Of a DNA stretch of 64,000 bases, positions 31,430 through 43,039 are shown one piece after another. The translations under genes were made by a program, and so were the position numbers. Under the pieces are notes generated by a model. The model did not search any database. It was not told the DNA's origin and saw only the letters and a program-made list of their open reading frames with translations. The stretch is taken from assembly GCA_009760855.2 (NCBI GenBank), contig WPIO01000014.1, positions 62,001-126,000 of the forward strand, in the 5' to 3' direction. Each line of letters starts with the position of its first letter. Position 1 is the first letter of the stretch. The stretch comes from Cristatella mucedo. Lineage: Eukaryota; Bryozoa; Phylactolaemata; Cristatellidae.

Positions 31430-33470
31430 TTTACCGAATGCAGCGTTTCCGCTGAATTTTTCGGCAGTGCCACGCTGAGTTGCTTCCTTCGTTGCTTGTT
31501 GTTTTTCTCGTTGTTTTGAGCGATGCATTTCGCAGGCCGTATTTTCCCAGGCTGTTGCCGTCGATTGCCGCGAATTTCCCTCGTATGTACGTCCAATATT
31601 GGTTGATATGATGCGGTTGCACTTTTAACGCAGCACACTGTGACGCAAGACAAATTTGATCTTCTCCCACCAGCTTTGTTTGTAACTGTGACAAGACAAT
31701 CACAGATTGTTGTTTTGTCTCGGGAAATTGCCGTTGCTTGCTATGGATTGCCCAAGGTTGAAAGCGATAAAGGACAGTATGTGCACCCATAGTGAGCGTC
31801 ATGTGGTAAGATAATTACAAATTCAAACAGCCAATTTTCAGCAAATTTGAACCAGATTGCTGCAGAGACCGGGCCATTGCCGTCGATTACCCTAGATTGT
31901 GCCTTTGCCGATTGTATAAAAGAACGTGGCTGCACTTTAATGCAGTGTAGCGCAATACGCAAGAAAAGTTGGAGCTTTTCTCAGTAACTGTTGGTCCATT
32001 GTTAACTGTCCGCTACGATTGGCGTATTTTCCCGGGCCATTGCCGTCGATTGCCGTAGATTGAACGCGCACAATGGGGGAAAATATGCACGCGCACAGGT
32101 ACGTATGACGTGGAATGAGAGTTGGTTTATTGCAGCCAATCTTGTCAATTTACCACTAATTTCGCTATCGGCCCCTACCATTACTGTTGATTGCCGTACA
32201 TTGCTGACAATTGAGAAACAAAGCATCTTGTAAATTCCACGGTTTTACTTTGGACGCAGTGGAATGTTATATGTAATGAAAATTGAAGCTTCCGCAATGC
32301 CAATTTCTCATCAATTTGCCGGGAATTAGGGGTATTGGCTCAGGACATTGCTGTCGATTGCCGTTCATTGCTCGCAATTGTACTTGCGAGATAGGTTGAA
32401 AAGATTTGATTGCACTTTCAACACAGTGGGCTGTGACATGTAAGATATATTTTATCTTGGCCCAGTCACTTTCGTGATTTGAGATGGACCAGAATGGATT
32501 ACTGTATTTGCCCGTGCCATTGCCGTCAATTGCCACGGATTGCCCAAGATTTAACGGTCAGAGCCGGTTGAAAGGGTTGAAAATATGTACTCGAGCAACG
32601 AGGTGTTACGTGGAATGAGAATTGAAGCTTGGTGCCGCCGATTTCTCGTCGATTTGCAACTCCTTTCGGTATTGGTCCCTGCCATTGCTGTCGATTGCTG
32701 TACATTGTTGGCAATTAATGTGCAAAATAGCTTAAACATCCTACGATTTCACTTCTAGCACAAAGAAATGTGAAATCAATGACAATCGGCACTTCGTGCA
32801 GCCAATTTAGTGTCAACTTGCCACGGATTGTAATGGATTGTTGCTTCGAGCCGAGCCGTTGCCGTAGATTGCCATGCATTACCCGAGATTGTGCGAGCTC
32901 AATTGCTTAAAATGATGTGGTTGACTTTAACCAGTGTGGTTTGTAGCATGCATTAAAAATTGAAGCATTGCGAAACCGATTTCTGAGCATTTTGCATCAG
33001 ATTGCTGTAAATTAAAGTATTAGCCCGGGCCATTGCAGTCAATTGGAGTGCATTGCTGCCGAATGATCGAGGCGATTGTAGTGAAATTGTGGGATTAAAC
33101 AATAACCAAAAAGTTAGAGCAACGTTTAATCACTATTAGAGCTTAAAGTGTTCTGGTCGTTTTTCGGCGGGTTGCGGTACATTGACGTACTGGCCCGGGC
33201 AGTTGCAGTCGATTGCAGTGGATTGCTGCAGAATGGTCGAGGCAATTACAGTGAAGTTATGCGAGTGAACAATAACCGAAGAGTAGAGAAGCGTGCAATC
33301 ATAATTAGAGCTTCTAGTGTACGCGTTCTGGTCGCTGTGTAACAGATTGCAGCGGATTTCGGCGGACTGAGGTGGATTGCAGTATGGGACCGGGTCGTTG
33401 CAGTCGATTGCAATTCATTGCATGAGAACGCGTGTACATAATGGAGGGAAATTTTTTGGGTGCACTTTGA
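31430..33470 (+). repeat. Degenerate ~167-bp tandem satellite, about 12 units
   Basis: A core of the type GGGCCATTGCCGTCGATTGC followed by CGTAGATTG recurs near 31549, 31721, 31871, 32033, 32171, 32339, 32512, 32678, 32852, 33027, 33197 and 33392. The mean spacing is about 167 bp. Between cores a second block (TGCACTTT followed by the ACGCAGTG type, and TGGAATGAGAATTGAAGC) is also shared. Units are strongly diverged, so the array is old. There is no coding content. Confidence 0.85.
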
Positions 33471-33529
33471 ACTGAGTCTAGTCCTATATTTAATGTCAAT
33501 TAGAGCTATTCTGTGGCGATTTGAGGATG

Positions 33530-33615
33530 ATCTGTGCTTATGCGTGCTGACACTGTGCATGCTACCACTAACCACATTTGCATGCTGACCCTGCGTATGT
33601 CACCCTTATGTAATG
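33530..33615 (+). mobile_element. L2-A LINE 3' UTR fragment
   Basis: TGTGCTTATGCGTGCTGACA and CCACTAACCACATTTGCATG, without the terminal module. It abuts the end of a minus-strand L2-B copy. Confidence 0.7.
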
Positions 33616-33619
33616 TATC

Positions 33620-35200
33620 TCCTTCAGTAACTCCACAAAGTCATAAAGACCATGTGGGTGTTACGCAGGAGAGTTTTGTATAGCGCACTCACAGCCTAAG
33701 CGGCTTTCGGTACGCATTCGGTACCCAACAGACTTCGTCTCACGCAACAAAGAGAAAGTGGGAAGCATAGCAGAGTTAGGAGAGCAGTTGAGGTAGTGAG
33801 TAGCATAGAAGTAGCAGCTCAGGACCGTTGAAAAAGATGTGCCATAGTCGGCAGTTGGAGAGTAGATGTCGTTGCGTAAGAATTGTGGAAGCGAGTTCCA
33901 CAGTTTAGGACCTGCAGAGCTAAAGCTTCTGTCGCCAACTGTCTTTAAGCGGAGGAATGGGACAGCTAATTTATTGTCCACACAGGATCTGAGGGCGCGA
34001 ACAGGCTGAAACTGATGCAGCAGTTCAGCTAGGTACGAAGGAGCCAAGCCGTGGCGGGCCTTGTGGGTCAGCGTAAGAACTTTGCTCTGTATCCTTTGCT
34101 CAACCGGCAACCATCCTAGCTCTTTCAGCAAAGGTGACACGTGCTCAAAACGCTGGGACTTGAAGACTAGCCTTGCAGCCATATTCATAGTCCGCTGTAG
34201 TGGCATAAGAGCTTTCTTTGGTAGCCCAGCCAAAAGGGAATTACAATAATCAAGCCGAGACAGAACTAAAGAGCTAGTTAAATTTTTTACAAGCCACTGT
34301 GGGAGACAGCTTCTAACCTTGGATAGGGATCGGATGTGATGGCTAGCTGTAGAGGCAGTCTTCTGAATGAAGCTTTTGAAATTGAGGCAGCTGTCGAACA
34401 CGACACCTAGATTACGAGCACGTGGTGAAGGTCGCACAATAGCATCACCTATTAGAACAGCAAAGCCTTTTAATCCAGCCACACGCTTAGGGTGTCCTAT
34501 GAGAAGCAGTTCGGTTTTATCGTCATTTAATTTCAGGAAGTTTTCCGACATCCAGGATCGAATATCGGCTAGGCAAGCATTCAGTTTCTCAGTTGCTGCA
34601 GCAGATTCCGACGGTTTAAATGACAAATACAACTGAGTATCGTCAGCATAGAAGTAATATCCTATTCCATGGGCCTTAATCACTTTTCCCAGAGGTTGTG
34701 TATAAATGGAGAACAGCAAGGGACCGAGTACAGACCCTTGAGGGACTCCACAGTTGACCCTTCTCATGTCTGAGACCTGACCCCCACACGACACGGATTG
34801 AACACGATCAGACAAGTAGGATTTAAATTACGCCAGTGCTTCGTCTGCCAGACCGATCCTTGTTCTCAGTCGTTCAAGCAGAACTTCGTGATCAATGGTG
34901 TCGAAGGCAGCAGACAGATCTAGCAGAGCTAGGGCGGTGACACTCCCGTCGTCGTTGCCACGTAGAATGTCATTGTTAGCACGGAGGAGAGCAGTTTCAG
35001 TAGAGTGCTGTCTCTTGAACCCTGATTGAAATGTTTCTGACATTCCATTATTTTCAATACGTTCAACTAGCTGCTTAGCAACAATTTTTTCAAAAATCTT
35101 TGATAAGAATGGAAGAAGGGAAACTGGACGATAGTTTGCTAGGACCTCTGTGTCTAATCCAGGCTTTTAAGAATAGGTCTAACGATTGCCCATTTGCATT
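33620..35200 (-). pseudogene. L2-B LINE, best copy: reverse transcriptase C-terminal half and 3' UTR
   Basis: A long minus-strand frame at 33661-34815 and the next one at 34828-35043 are separated by one in-frame stop near 34825. Together they encode an RT with [79 protein letters not shown] and [12 protein letters not shown]. These are RT motifs A to E and the C-terminal region of CR1/L2-type non-LTR retrotransposons, which act by target-primed reverse transcription. The endonuclease and ORF1 regions are missing (5' truncation at about 35200), so it cannot be autonomous. Confidence 0.9.
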
Positions 35201-35234
35201 AGCGTGCCGCGACATGAAATTTGGGGGACAGATA

Positions 35235-37095
35235 AATTCGAACTCGTGATAATAATAATAATAATAATAATAATTCACTTGATAAAGCGCCCTCAGAGAA
35301 CTTAATCTCTCACTATGCGCTTTACATTTGCTGTAAAGTGAAATGCAATTGAATGGTTAGTAAAATCATGATTGAAAAACAAACGAAATGAATAATATGG
35401 TTAGGGGTGACATGCACAGGGTCAGCATGCAAATGTGGTTAGTGGCAGCATGCACAGTGTCAGCACGCATAAGCACATCAAGGACGAATCACAGGGACCC
35501 ACTAAATGCTGCCCTAAATAGGTGTTTTTAAGTTCCTTTTTAATGTGGTCAGGTCAGGAGATGTTCTGACGCAGGTCGGGAGGGAGTTCCAGGCTTTGGG
35601 AGCATACGAACTAAATGCACGGTCTCCAAAGGATTTAAGGTTTGTATGAGGTATTGGTAAACTGTTGGATTCCGAAAAGCTGGTGGTACGATGCTTGGCC
35701 TGATGGGGTAGTATATCTGACAGATAGGCTGGAGCCATAGAATGAAGGGACCTAAAAGTGAGCGACAAAACCTTGAAGTCAATCCGTTGCTTGACTGGTA
35801 GCCAGTGCAGGTCGGCAAGAAGTGGAGCAATATGGCAACTGCGATGCTCACGACAGACAAGCCTAGCTGCAGAGTTTGCACCAGCTGCAATCGCCTGATC
35901 GCACATGCTGGTAGGCCAGTAAGCAGTGAGTTGCAGAAGTCGAGACGAGATGTCACGAATGCATGGACCAACTTGGACGTGGTATCTTTATCTAAACAAG
36001 CCCAAATTTTAGCAATGTTATGAAGCTGGAAATAGGCGGATTTGACTGTGGAGCTGATATGGTCGTCTAACGAGAGGTCGCTTTGGAATATGACACCTAG
36101 ATTTCGAGCTGATGCAACAGGAGATATGCTGGCAGAGCCAACTTTGAGAGTCAGCCTTTCCAATCTCCGAATCACACTGGGTTTTCCCATAACTGGTAAG
36201 TTAGTTTAGTCAACGTTTAGTTTTTAGAAAATTTGCTGACATCCATGTGCGGATGTCATCAATGCATGCAGCAAGTGAGTTTAGAGAATTTGAGGTGCTC
36301 GAAGGCTGGGAGGGATCAAAGCAAAGGTACAACTGAGTGTCATCGGCATAGAAGTGAAAGCCTAGATTGTGCTTTGCAATCACATCAGCAAGAGGCAGAG
36401 TATAAACCGTGAAAAGAACCAGACCTAGCACTGAGCCCTGAGGTACTCCATATTTCAGAGGTACTTCAGATGATCTTTGTCCATTCACGTCAATACTCTG
36501 GAGTCTCCCACTGAGATAGGACCTGAACCACTGCAGAGCAGTGCCAGTGATACCCAGGCGAGATGAGAGGCGCTCTAGAAGAACTTTGTGATCGATGGTA
36601 TCAAAAGCTGCCGAAAGAACAAGCAAAACAAGCAGAGACACTCTACCCATGTCTCCATTCCTAAGTAGGTCGTTGTATACCCGAAGCAATGCTGACTCTG
36701 TGGAGTGATTAGCTCTAAAGCCAGACTGGAACTTACTAGCTAGGTGTGAGGTTTCGATATAGGAGTTCAGCTGGTCCGCCACGACCCGTTCGAGTGTCTT
36801 TGATAGGAATGGTAGAAGGGAAACTGGGCTGTAGTTGCTCAAGTTCTCTTGGTCAAGTGTAGCTTTCATGAGAAGTGGCCTGACTACAGCTTTTTTGAAA
36901 GGTGCTGGGATGTGACCTGAGGCTAATGACATATTAATTATAGTTAGTTAGTAATGCATGGCAGTAGCAGATCAATGCAACGTAGGAGCAGGACAGTGGG
37001 AATAGGGTCCAGAGGACTTGCTGTCTTCTTTGATTGAGATACGAACTTTAGGACTAGGTCACTAGTGATACAATATCAGAGCAAAATTTTACCTC
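35235..37095 (-). pseudogene. L2-A LINE, best copy: reverse transcriptase and 3' tail
   Basis: The minus-strand frames 36210-36932 and 35549-36190/35514-35906 give a near-complete [81 protein letters not shown], then RLDFCNSLLTGLP, DLHWLPVKQRIDFKVL and KAWNSLP. Frameshifts near 36210 and 35850 break it. The 3' end reads GAACTTAATCTCTC on the plus strand, next to TAGGCGCTTT-type sequence and (TAA)n. A SPLDPIPT-like start lies near 37020. It is 5'-truncated. Confidence 0.9.
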
Positions 37096-37099
37096 GGCA

Positions 37100-38535
37100 A
37101 CGCTTACGTTTGGTCGTCGTTAGCCTAATTAGAGTGGATTACGGTAATTCTTCGAACCAGTCAGCTACCGCACGTTGCTGGTAGGGAGCTGTTTCGGTAG
37201 GTGGCACCGCACCATTCCTCCCGCGAAGCCTGAGGCCGTGCCGAAAGACGAAATAATATAACTCGCAGGTCCGACTGTGCTCGCGGCCTGCAGCCGCGCT
37301 GCGACCGTTTTCGCGGTTGAGCTTTGGCAGCTGGTTCGTGGTCGGTCAGGTGGCAGCTGAGCAGGACCGACGCGCCGTCAGGGAAACGCGACTGAGGGGA
37401 GGGGGAAGCCGCGCCTCGAATCTTGGGCGCAGCTGGTCCACAGGCCGCCTCCAGACCTGACCGGTGAGTCGACTCGAACATTAGCCTGACGAGTGCCGCA
37501 TATCTTTGAAACGACTGCCGGCATCCATTTGCAAATTCGGTCGCCCACCTGCAATAGGGTCGAGTGTGGCATAGTTGACCCTTGGCGTAGCTATAGGTGG
37601 TCGTCGTCCGGCCCTCGTCAGCCTTGGAGAAATCAGGCCGCTCACGTCTGGCATTGGTCGCTGCATTGGTCGCCGAGGTTCGGCCTTCACCGGCGAAGGC
37701 GAGAGTGCGTCCACTGTCGCCCTGATTTGGCACACTCGCAGGCAAGCCTGAGTCAGGGTGTGGTCTGGGAGCAGGCGGTCGCAAACCGCATGGACACCCG
37801 GCGTTTAGGAGCGCATCTACCGAGATTTGCAGCTTTACGCTAGGGTCGCGGCCAAGCAAGTTAAAAGTTAGGCGCCTTCGTCACTACGAATCTTAGCAAC
37901 TGCAGGCGTGGGGCCTCAACGCCTGACAATTGACGCCTGATGTTTGACGTCTGACGCCGCTGGCCTCGAGCTCTTGTTTTGCAGGTCCGTGGTGCAGCCG
38001 CTGAGCCACCGAGCTCGGCAGCTGCGAGTGCTTACCGGCATCGATCGCTTTGCCAGCCTGAATAGGGTGTGGTTGCTGCTGATGTACGGCCTCGAGCGAC
38101 TCTTGGAAGACTCCTCCACTTCAATCGCAATCTGTATGGCACGAGCGAAGGATAGTGTGTCATCCTTAATGGAAAACAGCGCTTTGAGAACGGATTCATT
38201 GCCAACTGAGCAAAGGAATTTTGCTCGGAGTGCGTCACCCACGGGGTCCTTGATTGATGCGAAATCGCACGTCGATGCCTCTTGACGAACGCGGGCTGCG
38301 GGCTCTTGAATAGACTCGCCATCCTTTCGCTGCAGATCCAACCAGTATTTATACCTTTCTCGAATGAGGAAGCGTGTAGGGTCGACCTGCGAACTCATGT
38401 AGTCAGCTATCTGCTGAATATTCAAATAGTTGTCATCAAGCCCGAGCGTCCGCTGTGAAGCGTAACTTGACAGCATCTTGAATAGTACTGGCGACTGGCT
38501 AACGGGAAATACTTTCTCTGAGTTTTCCAGAGATC
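37100..38535 (-). pseudogene. Gypsy-like LTR retrotransposon gag relic
   Basis: The minus-strand frame from about 38535 down to 37916 encodes a gag-like capsid segment: FLIRERYKYWLDLQR, GESIQEPAARVRQE, CDFASIKDPVGDALRAKFL and LSFARAIQIAIEVEE. This is the ERxxF, GESVxxYxxxLR, CxF, DxLRDRFVxG, AxxxAxxxE pattern of Ty3/Gypsy gag. A proline- and arginine-rich GC-rich stretch follows (37161-37859) without a recognisable zinc knuckle or protease. No LTRs, RT or integrase were found, so it is a fragment. Confidence 0.6.

Positions 38536-38539
<4 letters not shown>

Positions 38540-38603
<64 letters not shown>
38540..38603 (+). repeat. (TG)n microsatellite inside gag-relic sequence
   Basis: About 64 bp of TG with one TTTG interruption. 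It gives His/Thr runs in the antisense reading of the gag relic. Confidence 0.95.
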
Positions 38604-38919
38604 TCGCGCCTCACGGCGTTGGGCCTATACACCATGTCTACGGTACAGGGTGCGCCGGGATGGGCCCGATGCTGAATGACGGTAGTGGTAAGCCAAATGG
38701 GCGCCGGCTGAAAAGCCAGCGCACGATGTTGGCCCGTTGGGGCCAAGCCCGAAGGCTTCGTCAGCCACCGCACCTTGCTGTGTGGCATCAACACAGAAAC
38801 CGCAAAGTTAAAATAGAAATTGGCGATTCTTTGACGCTCTTCCGATGCATATAAGCTATGAATTCGTTGAAGCTCTCCCGAGTTGCTATTGCCTTTGACT
38901 CAGGAATCAGCAACTGACT

Positions 38920-39290
38920 ATAATAATAATAATAATAATAATGCACTTGATAAAGCACCCTCAGAGAACTCAATCTCTCTCTAGGCGCTTTATATTTGCT
39001 GCAAAGGGAAATGCAATTGAACGGTGAGATTTATCATGCTTGATAAATAAACATGAATAACATGGTTAGGGGTGACATGCACAGGGTCAGCATGCAAATG
39101 TGGTTAGTGGCAGCATGCAGTGTCAGCACGCATAAGCACATGAAGGACGAATCACAGGGACCCACTAAATGCTGTCCTAAATAGGTTTTTAAGTTCTTTT
39201 TAAATGTGGTCACGTCAAGGGATGTTCTGACGCAGGTTGGGAGGGATTTCCTGGCTTTGGGAGCATACGAACTAAATGCACGGTCTCCAT
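38920..39290 (-). mobile_element. L2-A LINE 3' tail
   Basis: (TAA)n, TGCACTTGATAAAGCACCCT, GGTTAGGGGTGACATGCACA and the end of the LINE ORF on the minus strand. It breaks off abruptly at about 39290. Confidence 0.85.
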
Positions 39291-39429
39291 AATAAGATTG
39301 TGGACAGATTTTCCTTTGAAATTTGAAATCTTTTTCAAATTTCGTTTACACGATGTACTTGTCTCGGTCAGCGACTTTTTAAAATCAGAGCTTGCTTGGA
39401 CAAGGGTGCGACAGCCATAGAAATCCACC

Positions 39430-40010
39430 CGTCTGTAACCGTTGCGCCTAGTTAACAGTTCTCTTTATTCCGCACTTCCGGCTCGTGTCCTTAACCGTCT
39501 GCAACTGATGCTAAACTAGGAAGCTCGTCTGGTGGTCTTTGGTCAACAGTGGAGCTGCAACATCGCGCCATTTATGTCTGAGCGTCACTCACTACCTGTC
39601 GAGCATCGCATTGACTTTAGGATAACTACTCAGGCGTACAGATTGGACGGTCGGCTTTTATGCTTCGAAAGTCTGGAATACACCTTCGCCTCCTGTTACC
39701 ATCAGTATAGGCTTTGAATTTATATTAGAGTTTCAGCTGGAGACGCACCAGTTCGCTCCGATCAGCTATCCCCGTTTCCCAGTAAATTCACTTTTTTTGT
39801 ACCTGTGATCTTTGCTGGCTTACCCGTGCATAATTCAGTGCATTTGACCAGCCAGGAGTCTTTTGAATCGGTTGTGTGAGTGCTCTGGTGGGCTTTTGCA
39901 TACTTTTCTGAACATTATACCAGGCATGCCGTTAACCCTGGGTTGATTAACTTGCAGCGAGTTCTAAGCTGCCTAGATGTGTATTTCTCTTAGGATGATA
40001 GAAAAATGAA
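39430..40010 (+). pseudogene. Degraded L2-A LINE relic
   Basis: ARLVVFGQQWSCNIAPF then HSLPVEHRIDFRI corresponds to the ARLVCREHRSCHIAPLL and WLPVKQRIDFKVL blocks of the better copies. The 3' end is strongly decayed. Confidence 0.65.
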
Positions 40011-40019
40011 CATAACGAT

Positions 40020-40670
40020 TGCTGCAGGGTGAACACATTTTTGCGGCAACGTCACCGTATATAGCCCAGCCCCACTGGAAGGACCAATGTACACGCCTTG
40101 TACAGTCCTTGCTAAAATTTAAATTGAATTTAAAATATATATCAAAAGGTGCATTTTCAGTATGCCGGTGTGCCATATAAAAGCAAGTCAGCACTGACTT
40201 GTCAAGAGGGGCTGACCAATGGCAAAAGAGCTCGAGTGAATATATATGGAAATGTTGAACTACATTCTCATAGAAAAAAATTTCATTATATTGGGACTAA
40301 TTTACAATTTGGTGTAAGCTTGCGCGGTAATAAAATTATCAAAAAATATTTTTAATACGGTTTTCACTTTAATAAAAAATTTCCCTAAATTAGGAAAGAA
40401 CTTCGATTGCCCATTGTTAGGGTTGGCTTACCAGATTGGTCAACGGACACGCAGGCTCACTCTCTAAAGCAAAGTTGTACTTTTTCATGACTATTTACGC
40501 TTATAAGCTATTATGAATGGATATTGACGGGTTTATTCGTAAGAGGAGATAAAACATTACGCGAAGAGGGAGAACCTTCTGTGTCAATTGCTTTGCGTAT
40601 GGCGAAAGTTTGCGAATAGTGAGGGATAATGTTAATAAGTCCCTTTGTATATGCGTATATACATATATCG
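40020..40670. other. No feature recognised
   Basis: AT-rich sequence with no recognised exon or repeat. Confidence 0.4.
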
Positions 40671-40674
40671 CTAC

Positions 40675-40905
40675 CGGTCGGCGATGGTGAGGCCTTTCGT
40701 GGTCAGGGCTCTCGGCAGCTGGTGGCCAAAAAATGAACGTTGCCTGGCCGACTTCGGCATCCCACGCGCGGAGAGGACGGCTTGAAGGCGGCACTGCGTC
40801 TCCGACGCCATTAGCGGCTCGGAAGCTGTGCGGTCCCTGTTCCTGAATCGGGAGGCCCGGGTAGCACGCTCGACCCGGCAGGTCAGGGCACCGCCGGCTA
40901 ATATA
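40675..40905. other. GC-rich block bounded by TA-rich microsatellites
   Basis: About 230 bp of high GC content between ATATACATATAT on the left and ATATATATAC on the right. The minus-strand frame is proline- and arginine-rich without a domain. It could be an inserted repeat of unknown class. Confidence 0.35.
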
Positions 40906-41079
40906 TATACTAATTAAAAATCTTTTTTCTCGATATATATATATATACATCCTACGCACTAGAAACTAATATAGCTGCATGCCTAAGTATACGGTATGCA
41001 CGCGCTGGTGTATAGATACAGTAGACGTCCTCTGATGAAGTCCCTTGTCGCTAATGGTTAATATACGCCCGTGATTACG

Positions 41080-41390
41080 GCTAATAAAGCTCCAGTACGC
41101 TTGATGAGACGAACAGAAAAATGTACACAGCCGGTCAGAATAATTGTTTGCCTCATTTGAAGCAAGCAGAGCTGAACTCGCATTTTAAATTTCACTCCGA
41201 TACGTGAAGCATGATGGGAGTACGGAGTTTACAAGGCACCACCCCTACACTAGAAATGAAGCTGCATAAAAGTCGCAAGAATGCACCTCAGCGAGCTTCA
41301 AGCATGTATCTCGATCTACCAAGGTTCGACAAGTTGAGAAACAAGTCGCATATGATGCAGAGATCGGTAAATCGGTAATCGGTTGATTTC
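41080..41390 (+). repeat. Copy of unclassified dispersed repeat X
   Basis: ATGAAGCTGCATAAAAGTCG, AATGCACCTCAGCGAGCTTC and CTCGATCTACCAAGGTTCGA align with 54590-54715 and with the reverse complement of 15150-15290. Confidence 0.6.
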
Positions 41391-41399
41391 ATTGCGGAG

Positions 41400-42245
41400 T
41401 CCGTTCTGTCCTGGCGTTACCGCGAGTCTCGTGCTGCTGCGAACGAGTTTGGACGTACGGAGCGCCGCCGCTGCCTAAGAATCGAAGCGCAGCTCCGAAG
41501 GTTGCTACCTCGCACGCATTCGCTACTTGGCTGGTCCGCGAGGCTGTTTAGGTAGCTTCGTCGTTAGCTCTTTTAAAGAGCGCCGCATTGCTAATCCGCA
41601 AGTACAGCAGAAACACCTTGGACAATTCTCACCCGCGCCGAGCCCGAGTATAATAGCACCCGTGCGAGCGCAGCCGAGCGCAGACACCCTCGCCGCGCAG
41701 CCGGCCATTACGGTCCTCGCACCTGCCGTCTGCTAGCTGTTCGGAAGCTCGCTCGCTGGAGACGCACGCGGGGCGCGAACAGGCGAGCTAGCACGTATTC
41801 CTCGACGACCCGACCGCCGAGCGTTCGTCCAAGGTCTTAGCGGAGGAGGCCAGGTGCTCGTAGCGGAGGAGGCCAGGTGCTCGAGCCTCACGACTCAGTG
41901 ACTCCGCGGTTTTGAACCGTGCCGCAGGCAACTAGTCGTCCACTGCGGCAAGCCGGAGTGAGTATCGTTTCCGCGGGCTCTTCTGCGGACTCTTCTGCGG
42001 ACTCTTTCAATAATGTGTATTTTATAATCCTCTATTGGTCCGGCCCGGCGCCGACCGGATACGATGGCGACACGGCCGCTGCGTGCCGTCGAGAAATGAG
42101 AGGCGCAATAATACCTTACCGGCAGATCCAAGCGCAGCCGCGTACAGCGAGTCGTTGTCGTAACGTCACCTCTTCACCCGCCTTGTCCGCCCTCTCGATT
42201 TCCGATCTCCGTTTTTTTTGGCCTGCGTAGCCCGAAACCTGACGC
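41400..42245. other. GC- and CpG-rich region without recognised exon
   Basis: This is the start of a GC-rich domain upstream of the GLYCTK gene. It contains a 23-bp tandem duplication at 41837-41882 (AGCGGAGGAGGCCAGGTGCT) and a short TTCTGCGGACTC duplication near 41980-42003. Several open frames exist on both strands but none has recognisable content. It may hold a promoter or 5' exon of an unseen gene. Confidence 0.4.
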
Positions 42246-42250
42246 TCGTC

Positions 42251-42763
42251 GCCTCGCCTCGCCTCGCCTCGCCTCGCCTCGCCTCGCCTCGCCTCGCCTC
42301 GCCTCGCCTCGCCTCGCCTCGCCTCGCCTCGCCTCGCCTCGCGCCTCGCCTCGCCTCGCCTCGCCTCGCCTCGCCTCGCCTCGCCTCGCCTCGCCTCGCC
42401 TCGCCTCGCCTCGCCTCGCCTCGCCTCGCCTCGCCTCGCCTCGCCTCGCCTCGCCTCGCCTCGCCTCGCCTCGCCTCGCCTCGCCTCGCCTCGCCTCGCC
42501 TCGCCTCGCCTCGCCTCGCCTCGCCTCGCCTCGCCTCGCCTCGCCTCGCCTCGCCTCGCCTCGCCTCGCCTCGCCTCGCCTCGCCTCGCCTCGCCTCGCC
42601 TCGCCTCGCCTCGCCTCGCCTCGCCTCGCCTCGCCTCGCCTCGCCTCGCCTCGCCTCGCCTCGCCTCGCCTCGCCTCGCCTCGCCTCGCCTCGCCTCGCC
42701 TCGCCTCGCCTCGCCTCGCCTCGCCTCGCCTCGCCTCGCCTCGCCTCGCCTCGCCTCGCCTCG
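42251..42763 (+). repeat. (GCCTC)n pentanucleotide array, about 102 units
   Basis: The array is almost perfect GCCTC with a single GC insertion at 42341-42342 that shifts the register. It produces meaningless Arg/Gly/Glu/Ala frames on the minus strand and Ala/Ser/Pro/Arg/Leu frames on the plus strand. The minus strand is purine-rich (GAGGC). Confidence 0.97.
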
Positions 42764-42879
42764 TGTCGCGCCAAAAGTGAAAGCTTCGGTACTGGCGGGG
42801 CGGGGCAGTCGCCCGTCCCGGTGCGGTAAACCGCACGTGCGTGCGCTATCAATCTCCGACAGGTGGCTAGAGCCGCCTT

Positions 42880-42980
42880 GACCCATCCCCCTCGAGTCCC
42901 CCCATCGATCCATCCCCCTCGCGTTCCCCCATCGACCCATCCCCCTCGCGTTCCCCATCGACCCATCCCCCTCGCGTCCC
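42880..42980 (+). repeat. 27-bp minisatellite, four units
   Basis: Units of the form CCATCCCCCTCGCGTTCCCC plus CATCGAC repeat four times with small substitutions and one deletion. Confidence 0.9.
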
Positions 42981-43039
42981 TGAGGACGCCAGGTGAGTCG
43001 AGAGCGTTCCGCCGGCAGCTGTCAGCCCAGCCCGGCTTC

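Noticed and set aside
31430-33470. CRISPR array
   Set aside because: The repeats are about 167 bp with diverged units and no constant repeat-spacer structure, in animal DNA.
40501-40959. Minus-strand 152-codon frame
   Set aside because: It spans a microsatellite and a GC-rich block, with no domain, splice context or homology.
42116-42966. Several 200 to 280 codon frames rich in Arg/Gly/Glu/Ala
   Set aside because: A period-5 repeat keeps multiple frames open on both strands. This is the (GCCTC)n array and has no gene-like start, composition or homology.
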